Shown here: piece after piece, positions 20,849 to 28,371 of the stretch
Position numbering within the stretch: position 1 is the stretch's first letter
Layout: every line of letters begins with the position of its first letter
From: Vreelandella subglaciescola
GTDB taxonomy: Bacteria; Pseudomonadota; Gammaproteobacteria; Pseudomonadales; Halomonadaceae
Length of the DNA: 64,000 nt
NCBI RefSeq assembly: GCF_900142895.1
Contig: NZ_LT670847.1
Span: forward strand, 682,001-746,000
Reading direction: 5' to 3'
Program-made: the position numbers and the translations under genes
Notes under the pieces: generated by a model
What the model was told of the DNA's origin: nothing
What the model saw: only the letters and a program-made list of their open reading frames with translations
Databases searched by the model: none

Positions 20849-22753
20849 TTACGCCGTCAGCACACCGTTCAGGCGCTTGACGTAGGCGGCGGGGTCATCC
20901 AGATGCCCGCCTTCGGCGATAATCGCCTGATCCAGCAGGATGTGCGCGAGATCGCTGAAGCTGGCGTCGTCAGCGCCCTCCAGCCGTGCCACCAGCGCGT
21001 GGCCGGGGTTCAGCTCAAGAATCGGCTTGACCTCGGGCATCGGCTGGCCGGCGGCCTCCATGATGCGGCGCATCTGAAAGCCCATTTCGTTCTCGGGCAG
21101 CACCACACAAGCCGGCGAGTCGGTCAGCCGGTGGGTGATTTTGACCTCCTGAACGCCGTCGCTCAGCGCTTCCTTGACGCGCTTGACCAGATCCTCCTTG
21201 TCCTTGGCGGTTTCTTCCTGGGCTTTTTTCTCGTCGGCGTCTTCGACGTCGCCAAGATCCAGTTCGCCTTTGGCTACGTCGGTCAGCGATTTGCCGTCAA
21301 ACTCGGTCAAATGGCTCATCAACCACTCGTCGATGCGGTCGGAGAGCAGCAGCACCTCGATGCCTTTCTTGCGGAAGATTTCCAGATGCGGGCTGTTTTT
21401 CACCGCGTTAAAGCCGTCGGCAACGATGTAGTAAATCTTTTGCTGGCCGTCTTTCATGCGCTCGACATAGTCAGCAAGCGACTGATCCTGGGTCGCGCTG
21501 TCGGTATGCGTGGAAGCAAAACGCAGCAGGCCGGCGATTTTCTCGCGGTTGCTGGCGTCTTCGCCCGGGCCTTCCTTGAGCACGCTGCCAAAGGTGTTCC
21601 AGAAGGTCTGGTACGCTTCGTTATCCTTGGCGAGCTTTTTGAGCATATCCAGCGAGCGCTTGGTCAGCGCGCTTTTGATCTTCTCGACCTGCGGGTCCTG
21701 CTGCAGAATCTCACGGGAGACGTTGAGCGACAGGTCGCGGGTATCCAGCACGCCTTTGACGAAGCGCAGATACAGCGGCAGGAACTGCTCGGCGTCATCC
21801 ATGATGAACACGCGCTGGACGTAAAGCTTGACCCCGCGGGCGCCGTCGCGCTCGTAAAGGTCGAACGGCGCACGGCCGGGCACGAACAGCAGGCTGGTGT
21901 ATTCAAGCTTGCCTTCGACCTTGTTGTGGCTCCACGTCAGCGGGTCGGAGAAGTCGTGGGAGACGTGCTTGTAAAACGCCTTGTACTCGTCTTCGGTGAC
22001 CTCGCCTTTGGGACGTACCCACAGTGCGGTGGCTTCGTTGATGGTTTCCCAGGTGGTAACTTCACTGCCTTCGATCTCGTTACCTTCATCGTCCTTGGCC
22101 GTCTCGGTCTTGGGCATGCGCACCGGCACTTCGATGTGGTCGGAATACTTGCGCACCAGGTTTTGCAGGCGGAAGTCGTCGGCGTACTCTTGGGCATCGT
22201 CTTTCAGCTGCAGCACGATTTCGGTGCCGTGACGCTCGAGCTCCACCTCGGCAATGCTGAATTCGCCTTCCCCTTTGGAGCGCCACTCAACGCCTTCGGC
22301 GGCTTCACTGCCGGCTTGGCGGGTACGCACGGTGACTTCATCAGAGACGATAAAGCTGGAATAAAAGCCCACCCCGAACTGGCCGATCAGGTTGGCATCC
22401 TTTTGCTGTTCGCCCGACATCTGCTGCAAAAACTCGGCGGTGCCGCTTTTGGCAATCGTACCCAGGTTGGCGATCACGTCTTCACGATTCATGCCGATGC
22501 CGTTATCGCGCAACGTCACGGTACCCGCTTCGCTGTCGTGCTCGATCTCGACGCGCAGCTCGCTGTCGCCTTCAAACAGCGCGTCGTTGTCGAGCGCGGC
22601 GTAGCGCAGTTTGTCGCAGGCGTCGGCGGCGTTGGAAATCAGCTCGCGCAGAAAAATCTCGCGGTTGGAATACAGCGAGTGAATCATCAGATTCAGCAGC
22701 TGTTTTACTTCCGTCTGGAAACCCAGCGTTTCTTCCTTCGTCGCAGTCGTCAT
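20849..22753 (-). CDS. htpG: Molecular chaperone HtpG (Hsp90)
   Basis: HtpG is the bacterial Hsp90, an ATP-dependent dimeric chaperone. The 634-residue protein has the GHKL ATPase blocks in order: [20 protein letters not shown] (helix with the catalytic Glu and the Mg-binding Asn), [23 protein letters not shown] and the later GTEIVLQLK. The middle domain ([26 protein letters not shown]) and the C-terminal dimerisation domain follow. GAAGGG lies about 8 bases before the ATG. No good sigma-32 promoter was found upstream. A strong terminator follows the stop. Confidence 0.98.
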   Translation of the reverse strand: MTTATKEETLGFQTEVKQLLNLMIHSLYSNREIFLRELISNAADACDKLRYAALDNDALFEGDSELRVEIEHDSEAGTVTLRDNGIGMNREDVIANLGTIAKSGTAEFLQQMSGEQQKDANLIGQFGVGFYSSFIVSDEVTVRTRQAGSEAAEGVEWRSKGEGEFSIAEVELERHGTEIVLQLKDDAQEYADDFRLQNLVRKYSDHIEVPVRMPKTETAKDDEGNEIEGSEVTTWETINEATALWVRPKGEVTEDEYKAFYKHVSHDFSDPLTWSHNKVEGKLEYTSLLFVPGRAPFDLYERDGARGVKLYVQRVFIMDDAEQFLPLYLRFVKGVLDTRDLSLNVSREILQQDPQVEKIKSALTKRSLDMLKKLAKDNEAYQTFWNTFGSVLKEGPGEDASNREKIAGLLRFASTHTDSATQDQSLADYVERMKDGQQKIYYIVADGFNAVKNSPHLEIFRKKGIEVLLLSDRIDEWLMSHLTEFDGKSLTDVAKGELDLGDVEDADEKKAQEETAKDKEDLVKRVKEALSDGVQEVKITHRLTDSPACVVLPENEMGFQMRRIMEAAGQPMPEVKPILELNPGHALVARLEGADDASFSDLAHILLDQAIIAEGGHLDDPAAYVKRLNGVLTA

Positions 22754-22824
22754 TCGCTCAGCCCTTCAAGTCTGTGTCGTGTTAACGTGAATCGGTAATA
22801 CGCATCGGGTACTACCTGCCACGC

Positions 22825-22842
22825 CCGGGATTAAAATCCCGG
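22825..22842. repeat. perfect inverted repeat upstream of htpG
   Basis: CCGGGAT and ATCCCGG form a 7-bp perfect inverted repeat around TAAA, about 75 bp upstream of htpG and 85 bp after the DUF1232 gene. Neither strand shows a following T run, so it is not a convincing terminator. It could be an operator or part of a leader structure. Confidence 0.4.
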
Positions 22843-22926
22843 TATTAAAAACAGTAATAAAAACGGTGTGAGCGAAATATGGGGCTAAGTCGACGCTTTT
22901 CAAGGTACGTATTTCAAGGTACAGAT

Positions 22927-23262
22927 TTACAGCCGGTGCGTGGTCGGATCCTTGTCCAGCCGCCAGGCGCGGTACGGCTCCAGCTGTGCGTCGATACGAT
23001 TCAGCAGCCAGCCGACAATCACCACATCGTCAAGCACGCCAAACAGCACGATAAAATCGGGAATCAGATCAAACGGCAGCAGCAGATACCCTACGGCGGC
23101 AACCATGATCGCGAACGCTTTCCACGGCACCGGGCGAAAGCGTCCGCGCAGCACATCGTTGGTCATGGGAATGAAAAGCCGCAGGCCTCGCGCCATGCGC
23201 TTGAACGCCCAGGTACGGGATTTGAGTCGACTCAGCCATCCCCAGCGGGTTAATAAAGACAT
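22927..23262 (-). CDS. DUF1232 (YkvA-like) membrane protein
   Basis: This small 111-residue protein has the DUF1232 core, YLLLPFDLIPDFIVLFGVLDD, a hydrophobic hairpin with conserved PxDLIPD. The function of the family is unknown; members are inner-membrane associated. The frame is open to 23361, but ATG 23262 has GGAGG 8 bases upstream and is the clear start. The N-terminus is basic (RLKSRTWAFKRMARGLR). It is divergent from slt and about 170 bp from htpG on the same strand. Confidence 0.85.
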   Translation of the reverse strand: MSLLTRWGWLSRLKSRTWAFKRMARGLRLFIPMTNDVLRGRFRPVPWKAFAIMVAAVGYLLLPFDLIPDFIVLFGVLDDVVIVGWLLNRIDAQLEPYRAWRLDKDPTTHRL

Positions 23263-23324
23263 CACACAATCCTCCGTTTGCTTTTTCAACGTCACACATT
23301 CACACACAACGCCGGGAGAACACC

Positions 23325-25328
23325 ATGCACGCTTGGCGACGCCGTCTTTTACACGGGGCAAAACATGCCCGACTCGCGGGTGCCGTACTGCTGGCTGGCC
23401 TGCCGCTTACCGCTCTGGCCATGTCCGATGCCACCATGTCGGATAGCGCCATGCGTGATGCGCTGGCCGACGCCCGCGACCAGCGCTTTGCGAGTATTGA
23501 TCGCGACGCCGTGGCCTCGCACGTGTTGCGCGGCTACATTGACTACCACCGGCTGCGCGGGGCGCTGCCCGCAGCCTCGCCGGCGCGAGTCAACAACTTC
23601 ATCAAGGCCAACGCCGATGCCCCGCTGGCCGAGTGGATGCGTGGCCAGGCCATTAGCGCTTACGGCAAAGCCGGGCAGTTCAGCGACCTGCGCGCCGTGG
23701 CCAACGACAAGCCCGGCGGCACGGCGCGCCAGTGCTATTATTATACCGCGCTTTTGGATAGCGCCCCGGCAAAAGCGCAGCAGGGTGGCAAGGCCCTGTG
23801 GCTTGTCGGCCATTCCCAGCCGGCCGCCTGCGACACGCTGTTTGATCGCCTGCAAGGCCAGGGTGTGATCGATGACAACGCGACCTGGGAGCGGGCCATG
23901 CTCGCTTGGCAGGGCGGCGAAAATCGGCTGATGGACTACCTGCTGAAACAGCTGGATGAACGCTGGCATACCGCCACCCTTGTCGCCGAAGATACCCGGG
24001 ATGACCCCGTTCGCCTACGCCGCGCACCCGACTGCCTCGGGCCGCGCTGTGCTGCCACCGACGGCTTTTACCGGGCGGCAATGGAACGCCTGACCCGTGA
24101 TGATACCGACGCCGCCTTTGCCGCCTGGCAAGCCGTGGCGCCACGCGTGACCATCACGCCCGAGGCGCGTCGATCCATTCAGGAGGAACTGGCGTTTTAT
24201 GCGCTGGTACGCGAAACACCCGGCACCCTTGGCTGGGTTGACGGCGTGCTGCCTACGCTTGACAGCGAACGGCTGCGGGAGCTTCGCGTACGCCGCGCCC
24301 TGGCCGACCGTGACTGGCGCGGCGTGCGCCACTGGGTCGTACAAATGCCCGTCGCCGAGCAGGAAAACAGCCGCTGGCAGTACTGGCTGGCCCGCGCGGA
24401 CGAGCAGCTGGGTGATAACGCCCGCGCCAACACGCACTATCAGCGTGCTGCCGGTGAGCGTGATTTTTACGGCTTTGCCGCCGCCGATCGTCTTGGCCAG
24501 CCGTACTCCCTCAACCTGAAACGCTATCACTTTGACGCGACCAGCCGCGGGCGTATTGCGGCACTGCCCGCGGTCAGGCGCACCGAAGCGCTGATCCGCA
24601 TTGGTGAAACCGGGCTTGCCACCAGCGAGTGGCTGAACGCCGTGCGCCAGGCCGACCCCCAGCGCGCCCAGGCGCTGGCCGACTATGCCGCCCAGAAGAT
24701 TGAAGCCGGGCACACAAGCTGGCCGGCGCGGCTGGTGCAAACCACCATTGCCGGCAAGATGTGGGACGCGCTGGAATGGCGCTTTCCTGAAGCCTACCGC
24801 GACAAGTTCCAGCAGTTCGGTCAGGAAAACGGCGTGGACCCGTACCTGCTGATGGCGATTGCGCGGCGTGAAAGTGCCTACAACCCCAAGGTGCGCTCCC
24901 CCGCCGGCGCGCTGGGGCTGATGCAGCTGATGCCGGGCACCGCCGACGACGTCAGCCGCTCGCTTGGCCTGCCGGCGCCCGGGCGTTACGGCGTGCTTGA
25001 CCCGGCACTCAACGTGCGTCTGGGCAGCGCCTACTTCAGCGACACCCAGCGCCGCTACCGGGGCAACCGCTTGGCGGCCACCGCCGCGTATAACGCCGGC
25101 CCCAGCCGCGTGGACCGCTGGCTGGGCGAGCATCGCGCAGAAGAATTTGACCTGTTCGTCGAGCGCATTCCGTTTCGTGAAACCCGCCACTACGTACAGG
25201 CGGTGCTGACGTACCGCGTCATTTTCCAGAGCCTTGCTCAGGGCGGCGATTCCAGTGGCGTCACGCTGTTAAGCGATGAGGAACAAAGCACCGGCTATAA
25301 CCGCTCGCTGATGATGCCCAAAAGCTAA
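23325..25328 (+). CDS. slt: Soluble lytic murein transglycosylase Slt
   Basis: Slt cleaves the MurNAc-GlcNAc bond of peptidoglycan, forming 1,6-anhydro-muropeptides in the periplasm. The 667-residue protein has a signal peptide (about residues 1-32, ending LPLTALA), a long helical superhelix domain and a C-terminal goose-lysozyme-like SLT domain. The catalytic Glu516 lies in RRESAYNPKVRSPAGALGLM, followed by MQLMPGTA and AAYNAGPSRVDRWL. Length is typical of Slt70. GGGAG lies about 9 bases before ATG 23325. Confidence 0.96.
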   Translation: MHAWRRRLLHGAKHARLAGAVLLAGLPLTALAMSDATMSDSAMRDALADARDQRFASIDRDAVASHVLRGYIDYHRLRGALPAASPARVNNFIKANADAPLAEWMRGQAISAYGKAGQFSDLRAVANDKPGGTARQCYYYTALLDSAPAKAQQGGKALWLVGHSQPAACDTLFDRLQGQGVIDDNATWERAMLAWQGGENRLMDYLLKQLDERWHTATLVAEDTRDDPVRLRRAPDCLGPRCAATDGFYRAAMERLTRDDTDAAFAAWQAVAPRVTITPEARRSIQEELAFYALVRETPGTLGWVDGVLPTLDSERLRELRVRRALADRDWRGVRHWVVQMPVAEQENSRWQYWLARADEQLGDNARANTHYQRAAGERDFYGFAAADRLGQPYSLNLKRYHFDATSRGRIAALPAVRRTEALIRIGETGLATSEWLNAVRQADPQRAQALADYAAQKIEAGHTSWPARLVQTTIAGKMWDALEWRFPEAYRDKFQQFGQENGVDPYLLMAIARRESAYNPKVRSPAGALGLMQLMPGTADDVSRSLGLPAPGRYGVLDPALNVRLGSAYFSDTQRRYRGNRLAATAAYNAGPSRVDRWLGEHRAEEFDLFVERIPFRETRHYVQAVLTYRVIFQSLAQGGDSSGVTLLSDEEQSTGYNRSLMMPKS

Positions 25329-25357
25329 CCTTCCCTTGCGCCCTGCTCTGGTTCCGT

Positions 25358-26011
25358 CTAGGGGCGCTGTTCAAACGCCAGTTTAATGCCGAAAGCAACC
25401 AGTACGCTGCCGGTTAACCCGTTAAGTGCGCGCCCGACGCGTGCGCTGGCAAGCCAGCGGTTGGCCCGCCCCACCATCAGCACCACGCTGATCTGCCAGA
25501 TATTGGCAATGACGAAATGCACCCCCGCCAGCCACAGCGACTTCACCAGCGCCGGATCCCCGGGGGCGATGAACTGCGGCAAAAAAGCCATGTAAAATAC
25601 GATGGTCTTGGGGTTAAGCACGTTAGAGACAAAGCCTTCTTTAACGGCCTGAAGGCGTGAGGGTGATGCTGCTCCGTGCATGGCGCCATCTACGGCAAGT
25701 GCCCGGCCGCGCCGCGCCACGCGCAGGCTTTGCACGCCCAGCCATATCAGATAGGCGGCACCGGCAAGCTTCAACACGTTAAACGCCACCGCCGACTGCA
25801 ACAGGATCAGGGAGATCCCCAGCGCGGACACCGTGGCATGGACAAAAAGCCCGCAGCAGATGGCAACGCTGGTGGCAATGCCGTCGCGCACACCGCCACG
25901 GGCGGTATTGCGGATCACCAGCAGCGTATCCACCCCGGGGGTCAGCGAAAGCAGCGTAATGGCCACCACAAACGACCAGAAATGCCCGTCAATCAAGCTC
26001 CATTCCGCCAT
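25358..26011 (-). CDS. LysE/RhtB-family amino-acid exporter
   Basis: This 217-residue integral membrane protein of the LysE/RhtB superfamily exports amino acids or derivatives by proton exchange. It shows the family N-terminal block LTPGVDTLLVIRNTARGGVRDGI, the AAYLIWLGVQSLR segment, and NPKTIVFYMAFLPQFI, with about six membrane helices. The substrate cannot be read from sequence. It is convergent with slt (30-bp gap, no terminator seen). No clear ribosome-binding site precedes the ATG. Confidence 0.9.
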   Translation of the reverse strand: MAEWSLIDGHFWSFVVAITLLSLTPGVDTLLVIRNTARGGVRDGIATSVAICCGLFVHATVSALGISLILLQSAVAFNVLKLAGAAYLIWLGVQSLRVARRGRALAVDGAMHGAASPSRLQAVKEGFVSNVLNPKTIVFYMAFLPQFIAPGDPALVKSLWLAGVHFVIANIWQISVVLMVGRANRWLASARVGRALNGLTGSVLVAFGIKLAFEQRP

Positions 26012-26054
26012 TAGGGGTGGCCTCTATCAAGTAAAAAATTCATCCCGTCGAAGC

Positions 26055-26083
26055 TTTACGCCCCGATATTTAACCACTACATT
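26055..26083 (+). promoter_or_regulatory. candidate promoter of the cold-shock gene
   Basis: TTTACG (26055-26060) and TACATT (26078-26083) are 17 bp apart and each match the sigma-70 consensus at four of six positions. Transcription would start near 26090 and give a leader of about 55 bases that holds the hairpin at 26089-26117. Confidence 0.4.
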
Positions 26084-26088
26084 AATTT

Positions 26089-26117
26089 TGACGAACAGGC
26101 AAAGGGGCCGTTCGTCA
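26089..26117 (+). promoter_or_regulatory. stem-loop in the cold-shock gene leader
   Basis: TGACGAAC (26089-26096) and GTTCGTCA (26110-26117) form a perfect 8-bp stem around a 13-base purine-rich loop. It ends 28 bases before the start codon, leaving the AAGGA ribosome-binding site free. Cold-shock mRNAs often carry leader structures that control translation; that role is inferred here. Confidence 0.45.
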
Positions 26118-26145
26118 GATAACCAAGCACGCAAGGAAACTGATA

Positions 26146-26349
26146 ATGGCAACTGGCACTGTAAAGTGGTTTAACGATACGAAAGGTTATGGCTTCATTT
26201 CCCCCGATGACGGCGGTGACGATCTGTTTGCCCACTTTTCTGAAATTCAGGCTGAAGGCTTCAAGTCTCTACAAGACGGCCAAAAAGTCAGCTTTGAAGT
26301 CACTCAGGGTAAGAAAGGCCTACAGGCCTCGAACATCCAAGCTTCCTGA
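26146..26349 (+). CDS. Cold-shock domain protein (CspA family)
   Basis: This 67-residue single cold-shock domain binds single-stranded RNA and DNA and acts as an RNA chaperone. RNP1 is KGYGFI (residues 13-18) and RNP2 is DLFAHF (residues 26-31). The usual [11 protein letters not shown] start and [10 protein letters not shown] end are present. It is monocistronic, with a structured leader and a strong terminator. The number of Csp paralogues cannot be judged from one window, so no specific letter is given. Confidence 0.95.
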   Translation: MATGTVKWFNDTKGYGFISPDDGGDDLFAHFSEIQAEGFKSLQDGQKVSFEVTQGKKGLQASNIQAS

Positions 26350-26393
26350 GCCCTTGGGGCCTTAGCGCCCGCGAGCGCCAAGAACATCGCAGA

Positions 26394-26418
26394 AGCCCGC
26401 CATATGGCGGGCTTTTTT
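26394..26418 (+). terminator. intrinsic terminator of the cold-shock gene
   Basis: An 8-bp perfect stem (AGCCCGCC / GGCGGGCT) with loop ATAT is followed by five further T (26414-26418), 45 bp after the stop. Confidence 0.92.
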
Positions 26419-26448
26419 GCTGCATGGGCCGAGGCGCTGCCTAACGCG

Positions 26449-27222
26449 CTACTCTGAGCCGGCGTCATCCTGGCCGTCGTTTTGTCCGGTGTCGCCGCTT
26501 TCAGGCATCGGCTGTAGCGTGTCGGGCGCGGTTTTCACACCCTCCTGCTCAAGCGCTTCAAACTGCTCTTGCAAACGCTTCTGGGTTTCTTCAAAGCGCC
26601 GCTCGGCGTCTTCAATCAGCGCATCAACCTCTGACTTTCCCAGCTCGCCGTCAAGCTTTTGAGCGTTACTCACCGAGCTCTCCATAAGCTCATCGGCAGA
26701 CGGTTCATCAGTGGATAGATCGCTTTCCGGCAACTCCACATCCATTTCGGCCGACGTGCCGCTCTCGCCGGGCAGCGGTTCGGTTGTCGGCGCCTGATCT
26801 TTAACCTCGTCAAACTGCTCCTGCATTTTTTTCTCAGCTTCTTCAAAACGCTTATCAATGTCGCTAATCACTTTGTCCACGTCCGATGTCGTCACCTCGC
26901 CGGGCATGGCGGCATCTTCGTTGTTCAGCACGTCCTGCGGATCGACAGACAGCGTCTCGTCGTCAGCCTCTATGTCGCCGGGCCCTTCTTCACTGGGCCC
27001 TGCATTGCCCGCTGTCGCGTTCTCCGACGGACCATTCAGGCTGGCATCCGGCGCTGGCGCGTCAGCGTTGCCTTCATCCTGTGGGCCCGACTCGGTTGGC
27101 TGACTGCTCTGTTCCGCCGGCGCCTCGTCGGCGGGCGTCTCGGTTGGCGCATCGCTATCGCCGCAGGCACTAAGCAACAGTGCCGTGGCCGCCAGCGTCG
27201 GTATCCAAAAGCGATTTAACAT
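26449..27222 (-). CDS. Acidic lipoprotein with duplicated coiled-coil repeats, unknown function
   Basis: No family recognised. The 257-residue product has a lipoprotein signal peptide ending in the lipobox LSAC (Cys20), so it should be lipid-anchored in the envelope. Residues 21-110 are low-complexity and rich in Glu, Asp, Pro, Ser and Ala. Two copies of a 28-residue helical repeat, residues 113-140 and 197-224, match at 14 of 28 positions; each contains RFEE and QEQF and looks like a coiled coil. The acidic composition is typical of halophile secreted proteins. AAGGAG lies 9 bases before the ATG. It follows the YegS-like gene by 51 bp on the same strand and may be co-transcribed with it. Confidence 0.8.
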   Translation of the reverse strand: MLNRFWIPTLAATALLLSACGDSDAPTETPADEAPAEQSSQPTESGPQDEGNADAPAPDASLNGPSENATAGNAGPSEEGPGDIEADDETLSVDPQDVLNNEDAAMPGEVTTSDVDKVISDIDKRFEEAEKKMQEQFDEVKDQAPTTEPLPGESGTSAEMDVELPESDLSTDEPSADELMESSVSNAQKLDGELGKSEVDALIEDAERRFEETQKRLQEQFEALEQEGVKTAPDTLQPMPESGDTGQNDGQDDAGSE

Positions 27223-27273
27223 GGCGGTATTCTCCTTACCGTCGCTGAAAGTAATGTTGATACATACGGTGCT

Positions 27274-28320
27274 TCAATGCGGTTCTTCTGTTTCTGCTGC
27301 CGGCGTATCACCGGCGTTGTCGCTATCGGTGCCCGATGACGGGTCAGGCGCATCGTCATCGATCAGCACGTCACTATGGATCAAAAGCGAAGAATCCTCG
27401 GGCATGGCAAGACGCAGTGCCAGCGGCACGACTTCCGCCGAGAACGCATCGAAACGATGCGCCTCGCCGTCGAGGGTCAACGGCCAGGGCGGGTGGCTCG
27501 GGTCGGTGCTAACCGACAGTTTGGAGACCGGCAAATAGCGCACAAAACGCCCGCGGGCGGGGAATTGGCGCAGCTCGGTAATCAACTGCGGCAATTCTTT
27601 CACCGAGGTGAAGTCTTTGACCAGCAGCATATCCAGATAGCCATCGTTGATCTTGGCTCTGGGCGCCAACACCTGCCCGCCGCCGGACTGGCGGGCGTTG
27701 CCCAGTGCAACCAGTAAAAACGCGGCCTTTTCTTCGCAAGTATCCCAATTAAGCGTGCCCTCGTAGCTGCGATGACGCCAGGTCTTTAGCGCGCCCATTA
27801 ATGAATAGGCCGCACCGCCCAGAAGACGCTTGAGAAACTTGGGCGTGGTTGAGGTGACCTCGGCGCCGAAACCGGCGGTGGCCATATTAAGGTAGTACTC
27901 ATCGACGCCTTTGCCGCGTCCAGTAGCCGAAATACGCACCACGTCTACCGGCTGTGTATCCCATCGGCAAATAGCCTGTAGCGCCGCGTAAGGTTCAAGG
28001 GGCAACCCCAGCGAGCGGGCAAAATCGTTGGCACTGCCCAGCGGCACAATGCCCAGCGCCGGGCGCCTGTCCTGAGGCAGACGCATCAGGCCGTTGACCA
28101 CTTCGTTCACCGTGCCATCTCCGCCCCCGGCAATCACGTGAGTGGCGTTGTGATCCAGCGACATTTCGGCAAACAGCGCCGCATCGCCGGCTTCCCAGGT
28201 GGCATATACAATCAGCGTCATGCCCGCTCGCCGTTTTTTAGCCACCGCCTCGCGAAGCGCCGGATCGCCGGCAGACTTGCCGTTTACTACCAGTACATAA
28301 CGCCGATTTATATCGCTCAC
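27274..28320 (-). CDS. Diacylglycerol kinase-family lipid kinase (YegS-like)
   Basis: Members phosphorylate diacylglycerol, phosphatidylglycerol or related lipids. The 348-residue protein has the catalytic-domain motif GGGDGT at residues 65-70, followed by VNEVVNGL and LGIVPLGSANDFARSLGLP. The C-terminal half has GNARQSGGGQVLAPRAKINDG and DGE. The last 35 residues form an acidic, low-complexity tail not needed for the fold. The start is GTG 28320, with AGGAAG 5 bases upstream. It fits the YegS/DAGK cytoplasmic family; exact lipid substrate unknown. Confidence 0.9.
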   Translation of the reverse strand: MSDINRRYVLVVNGKSAGDPALREAVAKKRRAGMTLIVYATWEAGDAALFAEMSLDHNATHVIAGGGDGTVNEVVNGLMRLPQDRRPALGIVPLGSANDFARSLGLPLEPYAALQAICRWDTQPVDVVRISATGRGKGVDEYYLNMATAGFGAEVTSTTPKFLKRLLGGAAYSLMGALKTWRHRSYEGTLNWDTCEEKAAFLLVALGNARQSGGGQVLAPRAKINDGYLDMLLVKDFTSVKELPQLITELRQFPARGRFVRYLPVSKLSVSTDPSHPPWPLTLDGEAHRFDAFSAEVVPLALRLAMPEDSSLLIHSDVLIDDDAPDPSSGTDSDNAGDTPAAETEEPH

Positions 28321-28371
28321 CGTACTTCCTTCTGCTCCATATTATGCCTTGTCTCCCGCGCTGCGTGTCGC

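Noticed and set aside
20903..22798. 631-codon open frame opposite htpG
   Set aside because: It mirrors the htpG codons in a GC-rich genome; its translation has no recognisable domain and htpG is certain.
22825..22842. Hairpin upstream of htpG as a terminator for the DUF1232 gene
   Set aside because: No T run follows the stem on the minus strand; kept only as an inverted repeat.
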